Source of the DNA: Clostridia bacterium
GTDB lineage: Bacteria > Bacillota > Clostridia > Christensenellales > Aristaeellaceae
DNA length: 64,000 nt
Assembly (NCBI GenBank): GCA_017447185.1
Contig: JAFSOC010000024.1
Location: 1 to 64,000 of the forward strand
Direction: 5' to 3'
Numbering within the stretch: position 1 is the stretch's first letter; every line of letters starts with the position of its first letter. The notes beneath the pieces are model-generated. The model did no database searches, was not told the origin of the DNA, and was given only the letters and a program-made list of their open reading frames with translations. The translations under genes were made by a program, and so were the position numbers. This document shows positions 1-7,062 of this stretch, one piece after another.

Positions 1-44
1 AGCTGCTTGATCTTTGTGACCAGAAAACCGCCGTTCGTTACCAT
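1..44 (-). CDS. MarR-family regulator, 5' end only
   Basis: Only the first 14 codons lie in the window; the gene continues off the left edge on the minus strand. They read MVTNGGFLVTKIKQL, which resembles the first helix of MarR-family regulators, where a 'GGFLISKIKQ' start is common. A clear AGGAG ribosome binding site lies 8 bases before the ATG and a good promoter lies upstream. MarR proteins are dimeric winged-helix repressors that often control their own promoter. The family call rests on a very short stretch. Confidence 0.55.
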   Translation of the reverse strand, partial: MVTNGGFLVTKIKQ

Positions 45-76
45 GAAAACAACTCCTACATAGTAGTACTTTGAAA

Positions 77-104
77 TTGTACCATATAGGAGTTTTTCTG
101 TCAA
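77..104 (-). promoter_or_regulatory. SigA-type promoter of the marR-like gene
   Basis: On the minus strand TTGACA (99-104) and TACAAT (77-82) are 16-17 bp apart, close to consensus. An inverted repeat, AACTCCTA at 51-58 and TAGGAGTT at 87-94, brackets the -10 box; its left arm is the ribosome binding site read on the other strand. It could be the operator of the regulator or an mRNA hairpin hiding the ribosome binding site. Confidence 0.7.
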
Positions 105-138
105 TGAGAAATTGCAAGGAGTGATATGAACATGAGGA

Positions 139-219
139 ATTGATGGAACGCATATTACGCGAGAAATTGCTGGAGTCCAGCGACAGCGCGACCACCAATT
201 CGCGCAGGGTTTCAGCCAT
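139..219 (-). pseudogene. Phage tail tape-measure protein, 5' stub
   Basis: A GGGAGGT ribosome binding site precedes an ATG at 219, and the first 27 codons read MAETLRELVVALSLDSSNF then SRNMRSIN. This closely resembles the N-terminus of siphophage tape-measure proteins of Bacillota, which set tail length. Resemblance ends after codon 27, where the reading runs into the marR promoter. It is a stub of a gene normally over 2 kb long and points to a deleted prophage. The identification comes from a remembered family pattern, not from a search. Confidence 0.55.
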
Positions 220-255
220 GGGGTTCACCTCCCGTTAAGGTTTTACAGTGCTCCA

Positions 256-1422
256 TCAGATAAACGATCCCCAGTCTTTCCAGGAAATATATCGTGTACC
301 TTGGATTGTCATCGTTACATCGCCAAGGTAGAAAACTGCGCTTCTGACTGATTCATCCTTTCGCAGTTCCAGATATTTTCTGGTATTCGCGGACATCTTC
401 TTCTCTGCTTCAATGGAACTCTTGATCTCAATAGCAAAGGTATGCTTCCAGTCGGCAATCGTATCCACTTCAAAGCCATGATCATCCCGGAAAAATGTCA
501 GATTAGGTTTTCTTCCCTGGTTCATTCTTTGCTTCATCATTTCCGAAACCGCAAAGGTTTCCACAACTGCGCCTTTGTGACGGCTCAAAAGCAGTTCTTC
601 CTTGCTTTCCAGACGAAGAAGATGACACAGCAGTCCTGAATCTGCAAAATACAATTTCGGTGTTTTCACCACGGTTTTTCCAAGATTATTGCTGTCAGGT
701 TCAAGGAAATGAATGATATATGACTTTTCCAGAATAGACAGCCATGATTTGATTGTTGGGGCGGAAACACCGACCGATCCGGCTATACTTTCCATGGACA
801 GCAATTGTCCGCTGTGTACAGCGCATACCTGGATAAACTTCCTGAATGTCGAAAGATTCCCTGGGTTAATCAGATCCCTGACATCCCTTTCCAGATAAGT
901 ATCGATATAACTTTCGAACCAGTCATAGGGAATAAAGTTCTTTTCAGGATCATAAAGCGGAGGGTACATTCCCTGATGAATCAACCTGTATGCATCTTCC
1001 CCGCGAAGGTTTGCGTCAGACAGTTCCGTAAGTGAGAACGGAAGCAGATTCAGGAAAGCTGCCCGGCCTGCCATGCTGTCGGACATATTTTGTTTCAGTT
1101 TAAACTGGCTGGAACCCGTCAGGATAAACATCCCCGGATTCCATTTTTGCCGGTCTACCAGCAGTTTCAGAGCGTCAAAGATTTCCGGCACTTTCTGTGC
1201 TTCATCAATGACTGCCCCGTCCGGAAATGCCATCAGAAAATCTGCAGGCCCGCCTGCAGCCAGTTCTTTCATGGACTTATCATCAAATGAAACGTATTTT
1301 TTGTCCGGGAATGTATCACATGCCAGTGTTGTTTTTCCGCTTTGTCTCGGGCCGGTAATGCCGACAATTGGAAACTGGCTGCTCAGGCGCAGCAGTGTAT
1401 CCTTTGCCACTCGGTTAATCAT
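256..1422 (-). CDS. ATP-binding protein, AAA+/DUF4143 family
   Basis: This 388-residue protein has a P-loop, GPRQSGKTT, near residues 25-33 and a Walker B strand ending VIDEAQ near residue 75, followed by the DUF4143 C-terminal region with a nuclease-like segment (FAIEIKSS) near the end. Such proteins are common accessory genes of gut bacteria and archaea; their role is unproven, though defence or toxin-like functions have been suggested. I chose the ATG at 1422 because GGAGG lies 7 bases upstream. The in-frame ATG at 1467 lies in the promoter region and has no ribosome binding site. The gene sits between a phage stub and an attachment-site-like sequence, so it is probably mobile cargo. It is complete. 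Confidence 0.85.
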   Translation of the reverse strand: MINRVAKDTLLRLSSQFPIVGITGPRQSGKTTLACDTFPDKKYVSFDDKSMKELAAGGPADFLMAFPDGAVIDEAQKVPEIFDALKLLVDRQKWNPGMFILTGSSQFKLKQNMSDSMAGRAAFLNLLPFSLTELSDANLRGEDAYRLIHQGMYPPLYDPEKNFIPYDWFESYIDTYLERDVRDLINPGNLSTFRKFIQVCAVHSGQLLSMESIAGSVGVSAPTIKSWLSILEKSYIIHFLEPDSNNLGKTVVKTPKLYFADSGLLCHLLRLESKEELLLSRHKGAVVETFAVSEMMKQRMNQGRKPNLTFFRDDHGFEVDTIADWKHTFAIEIKSSIEAEKKMSANTRKYLELRKDESVRSAVFYLGDVTMTIQGTRYISWKDWGSFI

Positions 1423-1460
1423 CTTAGTCCTCCGGGAATTTTTTAAGTCATAATATGGAT

Positions 1461-1518
1461 AATCCAAAGTTTATATCCGGGTAATCCAAAGTTTATCATT
1501 TGGAAAATCTAAAGTCAA
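1461..1518 (-). promoter_or_regulatory. Promoter of the DUF4143 ATPase with repeated motif
   Basis: TTGACT (1513-1518) and TAAACT (1490-1495) are 17 bp apart on the minus strand. On the plus strand AATCCAAAGTTT occurs twice, at 1461-1472 and 1484-1495, the second copy covering the -10 box; a degraded third copy covers the -35 box. The same 12-mer occurs in the promoter near 59996. The repeats look like an operator. Confidence 0.65.
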
Positions 1519-1543
1519 TCCTCTGGCTGATGTTGAAAACAGC

Positions 1544-1575
1544 TGATGTCTCCGGCCGATGAACCGGAGACATCA
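1544..1575. terminator. Perfect 12-bp hairpin, possible terminator
   Basis: TGATGTCTCCGG and CCGGAGACATCA pair perfectly around an 8-base loop. The plus strand continues with ATTTGT and the minus strand with a TTTT eight bases later, so the direction of any termination is unclear. It separates the ATPase promoter from the attachment-site region. Confidence 0.5.
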
Positions 1576-1637
1576 TTTGTAAGCAGATTGGGAACCAGAT
1601 CGAACTAATCAATACAGATTGATACAGGAAGTACTAA

Positions 1638-1660
1638 TTCAAATCCCGGCTTCTCCGCCA
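1638..1660 (+). other. tRNA-Ser 3'-end copy, probable attachment site
   Basis: The sequence holds a T-loop (TTCAAAT), the 3' strand of a T-stem (CCCGG), an acceptor 3' strand (CTTCTCC), a G discriminator and CCA, as at the 3' end of a tRNA-Ser. The bases before it do not complete the T-stem and there is no anticodon arm, so this is not a whole tRNA. A tRNA 3' end alone is what integrating elements leave at one end of the insertion. A tyrosine-recombinase stub lies 110 bases away, which supports this reading. Confidence 0.6.
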
Positions 1661-1665
1661 AAACG

Positions 1666-1694
1666 CCCGCAGATCAAAGGTCTGCGGGTTTTTT
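1666..1694 (+). terminator. Rho-independent terminator after the tRNA-end copy
   Basis: CCCGCAGA (1666-1673) pairs with TCTGCGGG (1681-1688) around a 7-base loop and is followed by six T. It would terminate a tRNA transcript from the left. Confidence 0.8.
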
Positions 1695-1771
1695 CTTGCT
1701 TTTGGGCAAAAATCAAAAACAGGCCAAATACGGCCCGTTTTTGTGTGCTATTCCTAACGTATTCCTAACAA

Positions 1772-1942
1772 TCAAACTGGCTTCTTTAAGGTATCGACGG
1801 CGTCCAGTGTATCCTTCTGATCCGGGTGGACGTACCGGTCCAGCATCTTTGCCGTGGACCAGCGCATTACTTTTTTAATCGTCTGCGGCGCGATGCCCTC
1901 TGTGATGGCCAGGGCAGTGGCTGTCGTGTGCCGGCAGCGACC
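1772..1942 (-). pseudogene. Tyrosine recombinase/integrase, C-terminal remnant
   Basis: About 55 codons ending at the stop at 1772 match the end of phage-type integrases: CRHTTATALAI holds the box II Arg-His, and AKMLDRYVHP holds the catalytic Tyr. The rest of the catalytic domain, including box I Arg, is missing, and there is no start codon with a ribosome binding site. The usual second His (in 'LGHSS') is Trp here (MRWST). The upstream side is fused to the tail of the GH28 gene, so the remnant cannot be functional. It marks one edge of a lost integrative element. Confidence 0.7.
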
Positions 1943-2012
1943 CGCCTCCAGATGAAGCCGGATGGCTGCGCGTTGTCGATCAGATCCTGCACCAGCGGGA
2001 GGATGGACTGCA

Positions 2013-3410
2013 TCAGCAGGGGAGCAGCAGCGCGGGGCGCGGCTCCGGGCCTTCTGGAAGGACCTCATAGGAACACAGGGACAGGCGGCGGACATGCCGC
2101 GCCCACAGGGCGTAGGCCGGCGCGTCCCCGACGGAATCGATCATATGGGCATCGGGATAAACCCCGCGCATCTCATCGAAATCATCTTCTTTGGCAGCCG
2201 GTTTGCCGGACACGGCCTGGGAAATCCGGATATTGCTGAAGGCGATATCCTCGATCGGCTTTTCGGGAATCCCCAGGAGGTAGGACCCACGGGGGCCATT
2301 GCCGCAGCCGGTAATATCCTCGAAGAGGATCCGCCGCAGGGTTCCCGGAGCGGGGACGGGATCCCCCGGCTTAACCCGGCCGCGGTTTTCAAGCCGGAGG
2401 AAGAAGGGACTCCAGGCCCGGAGGATCCGGATATCCCGGATCAGGAAATCCTCCAGGGTTCCGCCGTCCACCATTTCCAGGGAGACGCCGCTGTCCGCCC
2501 CGGCATGCTTGAGGCCGGAGGGATCCTCGGAAAGGCCGCCGATCCTGCAGCGGCGGATCAGGACCTGGCGGAAATCCCCCTGGGTATCCGTTCCGACCTT
2601 CACCGCGTTGCAGGCGGAATAAAAATCGCAGTCCTCCACCAGCACCCGGCTCAGGACGCTCTGGCCCGCGCCCTTGAAGCAGAGGGCGTCGTCCCCGCTG
2701 GTGACCCGGCAATGTCGGATGACCACATTGTGGCAGCCGTCGATATCCATCCCGTCATTATTGTAATTGGCGTGATTGCGGACCGTGACGCCTTCCAGCA
2801 GCAGGTTTTCACAGTTCAGGTAGTTCTGCATCCAGCAGGCGGCGTTTTTCAGGGTAAGGTCCGCGACATGCACGTTCCGGCAGTCGATGATCCGGATCAG
2901 GAAAGGCCGCCCGGGGGTGCCCTGGGCCGTTTCCTCGCCGGGGAAATTCAGCTGGCTTCCCCGGCCGTCCAGGATGCCCGTTCCCCGGAGGCAGATGTTC
3001 TCACAGCCTTCGGCGAAAATCAGGGACTGGTGCATACCCATGCTGGTATCCTGCACGGTGAGCCGCTTTGCGTGATGCTCCGGATAGTCCGCAAGGTCCG
3101 TGCTGCCCAGCAGGCGGGATCCGGCGGAGACCTCCAGGCATACGCCGGAGCGGAGTACCAGGGTACCGCTGACATAATCGCCCTGCCGCAGGCGGACGAT
3201 GCCGCCTTTTTCCGCCGCGGCGTCGATGGCGCGCTGAATGGCGCCGGTCGCCTTCTGCCCGGGAACGTATCCGAAATCCTCCGGGAGAAAGACCGTATCG
3301 GGGCCGTTCCAGCCCCGGACGTCCCGGGTTAATTCATCTGCCATGCGCTCCAGGCTTTCCCGCAGGGAAGGGCACCAGGCTGGCAGGCTGCCGGTATTCA
3401 ATGCGTTCAT
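2013..3410 (-). CDS. Glycoside hydrolase family 28 (polygalacturonase-like)
   Basis: The 465-residue protein has the right-handed beta-helix signature of GH28 pectinases: NNDGMDIDGC followed by SGDDALCFKG, which carry the acidic catalytic residues. The usual Gly-His-Gly block is not obvious; the equivalent stretch reads ACNAVKVGTDTQG, so the exact substrate (galacturonan or a substituted pectin) is uncertain. There is no signal peptide, so it probably acts in the cytoplasm on imported oligosaccharides. I chose the ATG at 3410 because GGAGGA lies 6 bases upstream; the ATG at 3416 touches the ribosome binding site. It follows the GH gene at 3413 in one operon. The C-terminus stops just after RPALLL, where the integrase remnant begins, and may be slightly truncated. 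Confidence 0.85.
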   Translation of the reverse strand: MNALNTGSLPAWCPSLRESLERMADELTRDVRGWNGPDTVFLPEDFGYVPGQKATGAIQRAIDAAAEKGGIVRLRQGDYVSGTLVLRSGVCLEVSAGSRLLGSTDLADYPEHHAKRLTVQDTSMGMHQSLIFAEGCENICLRGTGILDGRGSQLNFPGEETAQGTPGRPFLIRIIDCRNVHVADLTLKNAACWMQNYLNCENLLLEGVTVRNHANYNNDGMDIDGCHNVVIRHCRVTSGDDALCFKGAGQSVLSRVLVEDCDFYSACNAVKVGTDTQGDFRQVLIRRCRIGGLSEDPSGLKHAGADSGVSLEMVDGGTLEDFLIRDIRILRAWSPFFLRLENRGRVKPGDPVPAPGTLRRILFEDITGCGNGPRGSYLLGIPEKPIEDIAFSNIRISQAVSGKPAAKEDDFDEMRGVYPDAHMIDSVGDAPAYALWARHVRRLSLCSYEVLPEGPEPRPALLLPC

Positions 3411-3412
3411 GA

Positions 3413-4864
3413 TCATTCCTCCGCTTCCCCGATGCGCAGGGTTTCCAGCACATTCCCCGCCTCATCCGTAATGACCCGCCATCCGCAGTCCCACCGGCCG
3501 AGGCGCTTGCCGTCCGCGAAGATTTCCGCCGCGGTGCCGCTGCTGCGGATTCCGTAACGGTGATTGCAGAACACCGCGCTGTATTCATAGGGCTTCCCGG
3601 CGCCCAGGCTGAACCAGACCTTGCCCAGGCAGGGGCGGATGCCGTAGCGGTGGGCCGTGTACTCCAGGCAGGCGAGCACGGTGGGGCCGTAGGCGTCCTG
3701 GACGGCTTCGCCACTTTTTTCGTCCACGGGCAGATGGGTGTCCGTGCTGACCAGGGAGGCCTTTCCGGTGAAGGGATCGTACTGCTGGGTAAAGCGGCAG
3801 TTATTCCGGCTGACCGCGTCGACGAGCTTTTGCCCCAGGGCTGTGACGATCCCGTGATACCCGTACCGCTCCAGGGCCAGGATGGCCCGCTGGTAGGTGA
3901 GGCCTTCCGGCTGGCCGCTCCAGTTGTTCTCCTGCGCGTTGCGGAAGGCGGGATCGTTGGCCGCCACGCTGGGCAGCGGGAAGGGAGTCCAGAATTCCGC
4001 GGGGTTCAGCAGGTGCTCCCGCACAAACCGGTCCGCCATGGCCGGGGAGACGCTGCCCCAGTACATGCACCGCAGGGTGTTGTGGCAGAGGACATCCACG
4101 GTTTTCCCGCTTTTGTCCCGGTCATACAGGGCGCCCCGGCCCTCGTCCCACAGGCCCTGCCGCAGGGACGCGGCCACGGCCTCCGCCTTTTTCCGCCAGG
4201 CGTCCGCTGCCGCCGGGTCCCCCTGGATCCGGCCAATTTCCGCCAGGGTATCCCGGGCGGCATAGCTCCAGCTGGTCACGTCCATGCTGGCCATGGGGAC
4301 AACCGCGCAGCCTTCCGGAGGGGTATCCTCCTCCCACCAGCAGGGGGCGTCCCCGTAGCGCAGGGCGTTGTCCTCGCCGGTATCGTAGACGCAGAAGGAG
4401 GAAAGGAGCCCGTCCCCGGACAGGTGCCGGGTCTTCCACAGGCAGGCGTCAAAGCGGATCAGAGTTTCCTTCAGCTGTTCCAGATAATCCTTATCTCTGC
4501 CGATCAGGTAATAGAGGTTCAGGGCGGGAAAGGGGAAGCAGAAGCCCTGATACTTATTGAACTGAGGCTCAACCTTTCCGCCGGTATACTGGATGGAACC
4601 GGGAAGCCTTCCGTCCTCCCGCTGATGGCGCATAAAAAGGAGGGAATTGTTCAGCGCCGCCTGCAGATTGCGCAGGGCGTACATCTCTCCGCCCATGGGC
4701 TGGGTTTCCAGCCAGATCTTTTCATACCCGCCGCCCTCCACCAGCACGGGATCCGCGCCGAAGAGCTTCAGGTTCAGGCGGCTTTTTTCTTCCGCGGCGT
4801 CATAGACCCGCTGGAGATTTTCATCTTCCGTACGGAAGGAAACGCTCGTTTCAGGCAGCTTCAT
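3413..4864 (-). CDS. (alpha/alpha)6-barrel glycoside hydrolase, MGH1/GH63-like
   Basis: This 483-residue protein looks like the trehalase/GH63/MGH1-like glycosidases: a WLETQPMGGEMYALRN segment near the start, WSYAARD in the middle, and WSGQPEGLTYQRAI followed by an ALERYGY helix near residue 320. No signal peptide is visible, so a cytoplasmic role on imported oligosaccharides is likely. It is the first gene of a minus-strand operon with the GH28 enzyme, divergent from the importer at 5099. The start at 4864 is preceded by AAAAGG. The specificity cannot be told from sequence; an alpha-linked residue on pectin or a side chain fits the context. Confidence 0.7.
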   Translation of the reverse strand: MKLPETSVSFRTEDENLQRVYDAAEEKSRLNLKLFGADPVLVEGGGYEKIWLETQPMGGEMYALRNLQAALNNSLLFMRHQREDGRLPGSIQYTGGKVEPQFNKYQGFCFPFPALNLYYLIGRDKDYLEQLKETLIRFDACLWKTRHLSGDGLLSSFCVYDTGEDNALRYGDAPCWWEEDTPPEGCAVVPMASMDVTSWSYAARDTLAEIGRIQGDPAAADAWRKKAEAVAASLRQGLWDEGRGALYDRDKSGKTVDVLCHNTLRCMYWGSVSPAMADRFVREHLLNPAEFWTPFPLPSVAANDPAFRNAQENNWSGQPEGLTYQRAILALERYGYHGIVTALGQKLVDAVSRNNCRFTQQYDPFTGKASLVSTDTHLPVDEKSGEAVQDAYGPTVLACLEYTAHRYGIRPCLGKVWFSLGAGKPYEYSAVFCNHRYGIRSSGTAAEIFADGKRLGRWDCGWRVITDEAGNVLETLRIGEAEE

Positions 4865-4909
4865 TTTGCCTTTTCCCCCATCCCCGTTTTTCTGCCATGG
4901 TTATGAAAA

Positions 4910-4915
4910 ATTGTA
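4910..4915 (-). promoter_or_regulatory. Candidate -10 box of the GH63-like/GH28 operon
   Basis: TACAAT on the minus strand lies about 45 bases before the start at 4864. No convincing -35 box is found at 16-18 bp, which suits a promoter that needs an activator. Confidence 0.4.
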
Positions 4916-4941
4916 CCATCTGAACCCCGATTTGGACAGAT

Positions 4942-5010
4942 GCGAAAATTCTGCATATCCGCCCGAGACCCGGAAAGCCTTGAAAAATCAAGGGTATGCA
5001 AAATTTTCGC
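4942..5010. promoter_or_regulatory. Long inverted repeat between divergent pectin operons
   Basis: The 19-base arms at 4942-4960 and 4992-5010 match at 17 positions and are separated by 31 bases. The arm begins GCGAAAATT and ends with a TGCATA core. It lies in the 234-base gap between the divergent hydrolase and transporter operons and is a plausible binding site for a dimeric regulator such as the AraC-type protein at 10238. Confidence 0.6.
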
Positions 5011-5098
5011 TTCTTCCTTTTTGGCGTTTGCCCGCAGATAATGAGGGCGTGAAATGCAGCCGGCCGTTTATGCGAATACACCGAAGGAGGATCCCAGG

Positions 5099-6052
5099 AT
5101 GAGTGTTTCCGTTTCCACTTCCCTCCGGCACAGGAGCCTGAGGTACAGGGCGGGCGTGGCCGTGCGCCGGGACTGGCAGCTCTGGGCCCTGATGCTTCCC
5201 TGCCTGGCCTTCTTTATTGTGTTCTGTTATTTCCCGATGTACGGCGTACAGATCGCCTTCCGGGATTACAAGGCCGCCTTCGGCATTACGGGAAGCCAGT
5301 GGGTGGGGTTCAAGTACTTCGAGAAGTTCTTCACCAGCTACTACTGCGGAAGAATGTTCATGAACACCTTCCTGCTGAACCTCTTCGGCCTGGTTTTCGG
5401 CTTCCCGATTCCGATCCTGCTGGCCATCATGCTCAATCAGCTGAACCGGAAGCGGTTCAAGGGCTTCGCCCAGACGGCGATCTATGTGCCCCACTTTATT
5501 TCCACGGTGGTACTGGCGGGCATGATCTACCTCTTCTTTTCCCCGACCAACGGGATCATCAATCACCTGATCACCGCGGCGGGCGGGAAAAGCATCTACT
5601 TCATTATGGAGCCGGGCTGGTTCAGGCCGCTGTTCATCGGGTCGGAGATCTGGCAGAACGCCGGATGGAACACGATCCTGTACATCGCGACGCTGACCAG
5701 CATCGACCCGCAGCTGTATGAGGCCGCCACCATCGACGGGGCCACAAGGTGGGAAAAAATCCGGCACATCGATATTCCGCACCTGATTCCCATCGCGGTG
5801 ATGATGCTGATCCTGAACTGCGGATCCCTGCTTTCGTCCAACACGGACAAGGCGCTGCTGCTGCAGACCAGCGGGAATATGGCCACCTCGGACATCCTGG
5901 GCGTGTACGTGTACAACGTGGGCATCGCCGCATCCAAGGCCCAGTATTCCTACGCTTCCGCCATCGGGCTGTGCCTGAACGTGATCAACTTCGCGATCAT
6001 CATGATCGTGAACGCCGTCTCCCGCAAGATGAGCGACATCAGCCTGTTCTAA
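5099..6052 (+). CDS. ABC sugar importer permease, LplB family
   Basis: This 317-residue inner-membrane protein is a type I importer permease. It has about six membrane segments and the EAA loop near YEAATIDGATRWEKIRHIDIPHL, which docks on the ATPase. The N-terminal WALMLPCLAFFIVFCYFPMYG is typical of LplB-type permeases that import plant-derived oligosaccharides. I chose the ATG at 5099 because AAGGAGG lies 8 bases upstream; the in-frame ATG at 5054 has no such site. It forms an operon with the permease at 6071 and the binding proteins. No ATPase gene is in the locus, which is usual for this family: a shared MsmX/UgpC-type ATPase, such as the one at 44087, would power it. Confidence 0.92.
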   Translation: MSVSVSTSLRHRSLRYRAGVAVRRDWQLWALMLPCLAFFIVFCYFPMYGVQIAFRDYKAAFGITGSQWVGFKYFEKFFTSYYCGRMFMNTFLLNLFGLVFGFPIPILLAIMLNQLNRKRFKGFAQTAIYVPHFISTVVLAGMIYLFFSPTNGIINHLITAAGGKSIYFIMEPGWFRPLFIGSEIWQNAGWNTILYIATLTSIDPQLYEAATIDGATRWEKIRHIDIPHLIPIAVMMLILNCGSLLSSNTDKALLLQTSGNMATSDILGVYVYNVGIAASKAQYSYASAIGLCLNVINFAIIMIVNAVSRKMSDISLF

Positions 6053-6070
6053 GGAAGGGAGGGAAAAGAC

Positions 6071-7003
6071 ATGAACGCGATTGCCGTGAAAAAGAAAAAC
6101 CGTGTGCGGGAAACCCGGAAAGACCGGATCTTCAACGCCGTCAACATCCTTTTCTGGATCATCGTCCTGTTTATCGTGCTCTATCCGCTCTGGCTGATCC
6201 TGATCGCTTCCGTTTCGGACCCGGATGCGGTGCTGCAGGCGAAGGTGCTGCTGTGGCCGGTGGACTTCTCCCTGATGGGGTATGAGGCGGTGTTCCAGTA
6301 CAAAGAGCTGTGGGGCAGCTACCTGAACTCCATTATCTACACGGTGGTGGGTTCGGGTTTAAGCGTGATCGTCACCCTGGCCGCGGCCTACGCCCTGTCC
6401 CGCCGCTTTGCGGGGAAGAAGATCGTAAACCTGGCCATTACCTTCACCATGTTCTTTTCCGGCGGCCTGATCCCGATCTTCCTGAATATCCGGGACCTGG
6501 GGCTGTACAACACCCGGGCGGTGATGATCCTGATGAACCTGGTTTCCGTGTGGAACCTGATGGTGGCCCGGACCTATATCCAGACCAGCATTCCCAACGA
6601 CCTGTACGAAGCGGCGGTGATCGACGGGGCGGACCACTTCACCTATTTCTTCAAATGCGTTCTGCCGCTGTCGGGGACGATCGTGGCGGTGCTGGCGGTG
6701 TACTACGGCGTGGCCCGCTGGAACGACTACTTTACCGGCCTGGTGATGCTGCGGGACAGGAGCCTCTACCCCCTGCAGCTGGTGCTGCGGGAAATCCTGG
6801 CGTCGCTGACCTCCACCGGGTCTTCCGATACCTTCTTCGCCGCCTACGCGGACAACCTGGGCGGGCTGCAGGAGGCGCTGCGCAAGGCGGAGGTGGCCAA
6901 GTACTGCTGCATCGTGGTATCCACGGTTCCCGCCGTGCTGCTGTACGTGTTCATGCAGAAATACTTCGTCAAGGGCGTCATGATCGGCTCCCTGAAGGGC
7001 TGA
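6071..7003 (+). CDS. ABC sugar importer permease, YtcP/LplC family
   Basis: This 310-residue permease is the partner of the LplB-like protein. It has an N-terminal membrane segment after a basic start, an EAA loop at LYEAAVIDGADHFTYFFKCVLP, and the C-terminal FMQKYFVKGVMIGSLKG that is a hallmark of this family. GGAAGGGAGGG upstream supplies the ribosome binding site. With the permease at 5099 it would form the heterodimeric channel that accepts oligosaccharides from the binding proteins encoded next. Confidence 0.93.
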   Translation: MNAIAVKKKNRVRETRKDRIFNAVNILFWIIVLFIVLYPLWLILIASVSDPDAVLQAKVLLWPVDFSLMGYEAVFQYKELWGSYLNSIIYTVVGSGLSVIVTLAAAYALSRRFAGKKIVNLAITFTMFFSGGLIPIFLNIRDLGLYNTRAVMILMNLVSVWNLMVARTYIQTSIPNDLYEAAVIDGADHFTYFFKCVLPLSGTIVAVLAVYYGVARWNDYFTGLVMLRDRSLYPLQLVLREILASLTSTGSSDTFFAAYADNLGGLQEALRKAEVAKYCCIVVSTVPAVLLYVFMQKYFVKGVMIGSLKG

Positions 7004-7062
7004 GGACGCGAAAACGTAATTCTGGGCTTTCAGGCCCTGAAATAAAAAAGGAGGGTACCCAT

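Noticed and set aside
1500-1665. Complete tRNA gene
   Set aside because: Only the T-loop, T-stem 3' strand, acceptor 3' strand and CCA are present; the 5' acceptor strand, D arm and anticodon arm are missing.
6310-7062. Long N-terminal extension of the first binding protein
   Set aside because: The frame is open by chance through the permease gene. The signal peptide and AAGGAGG place the start at 7063.
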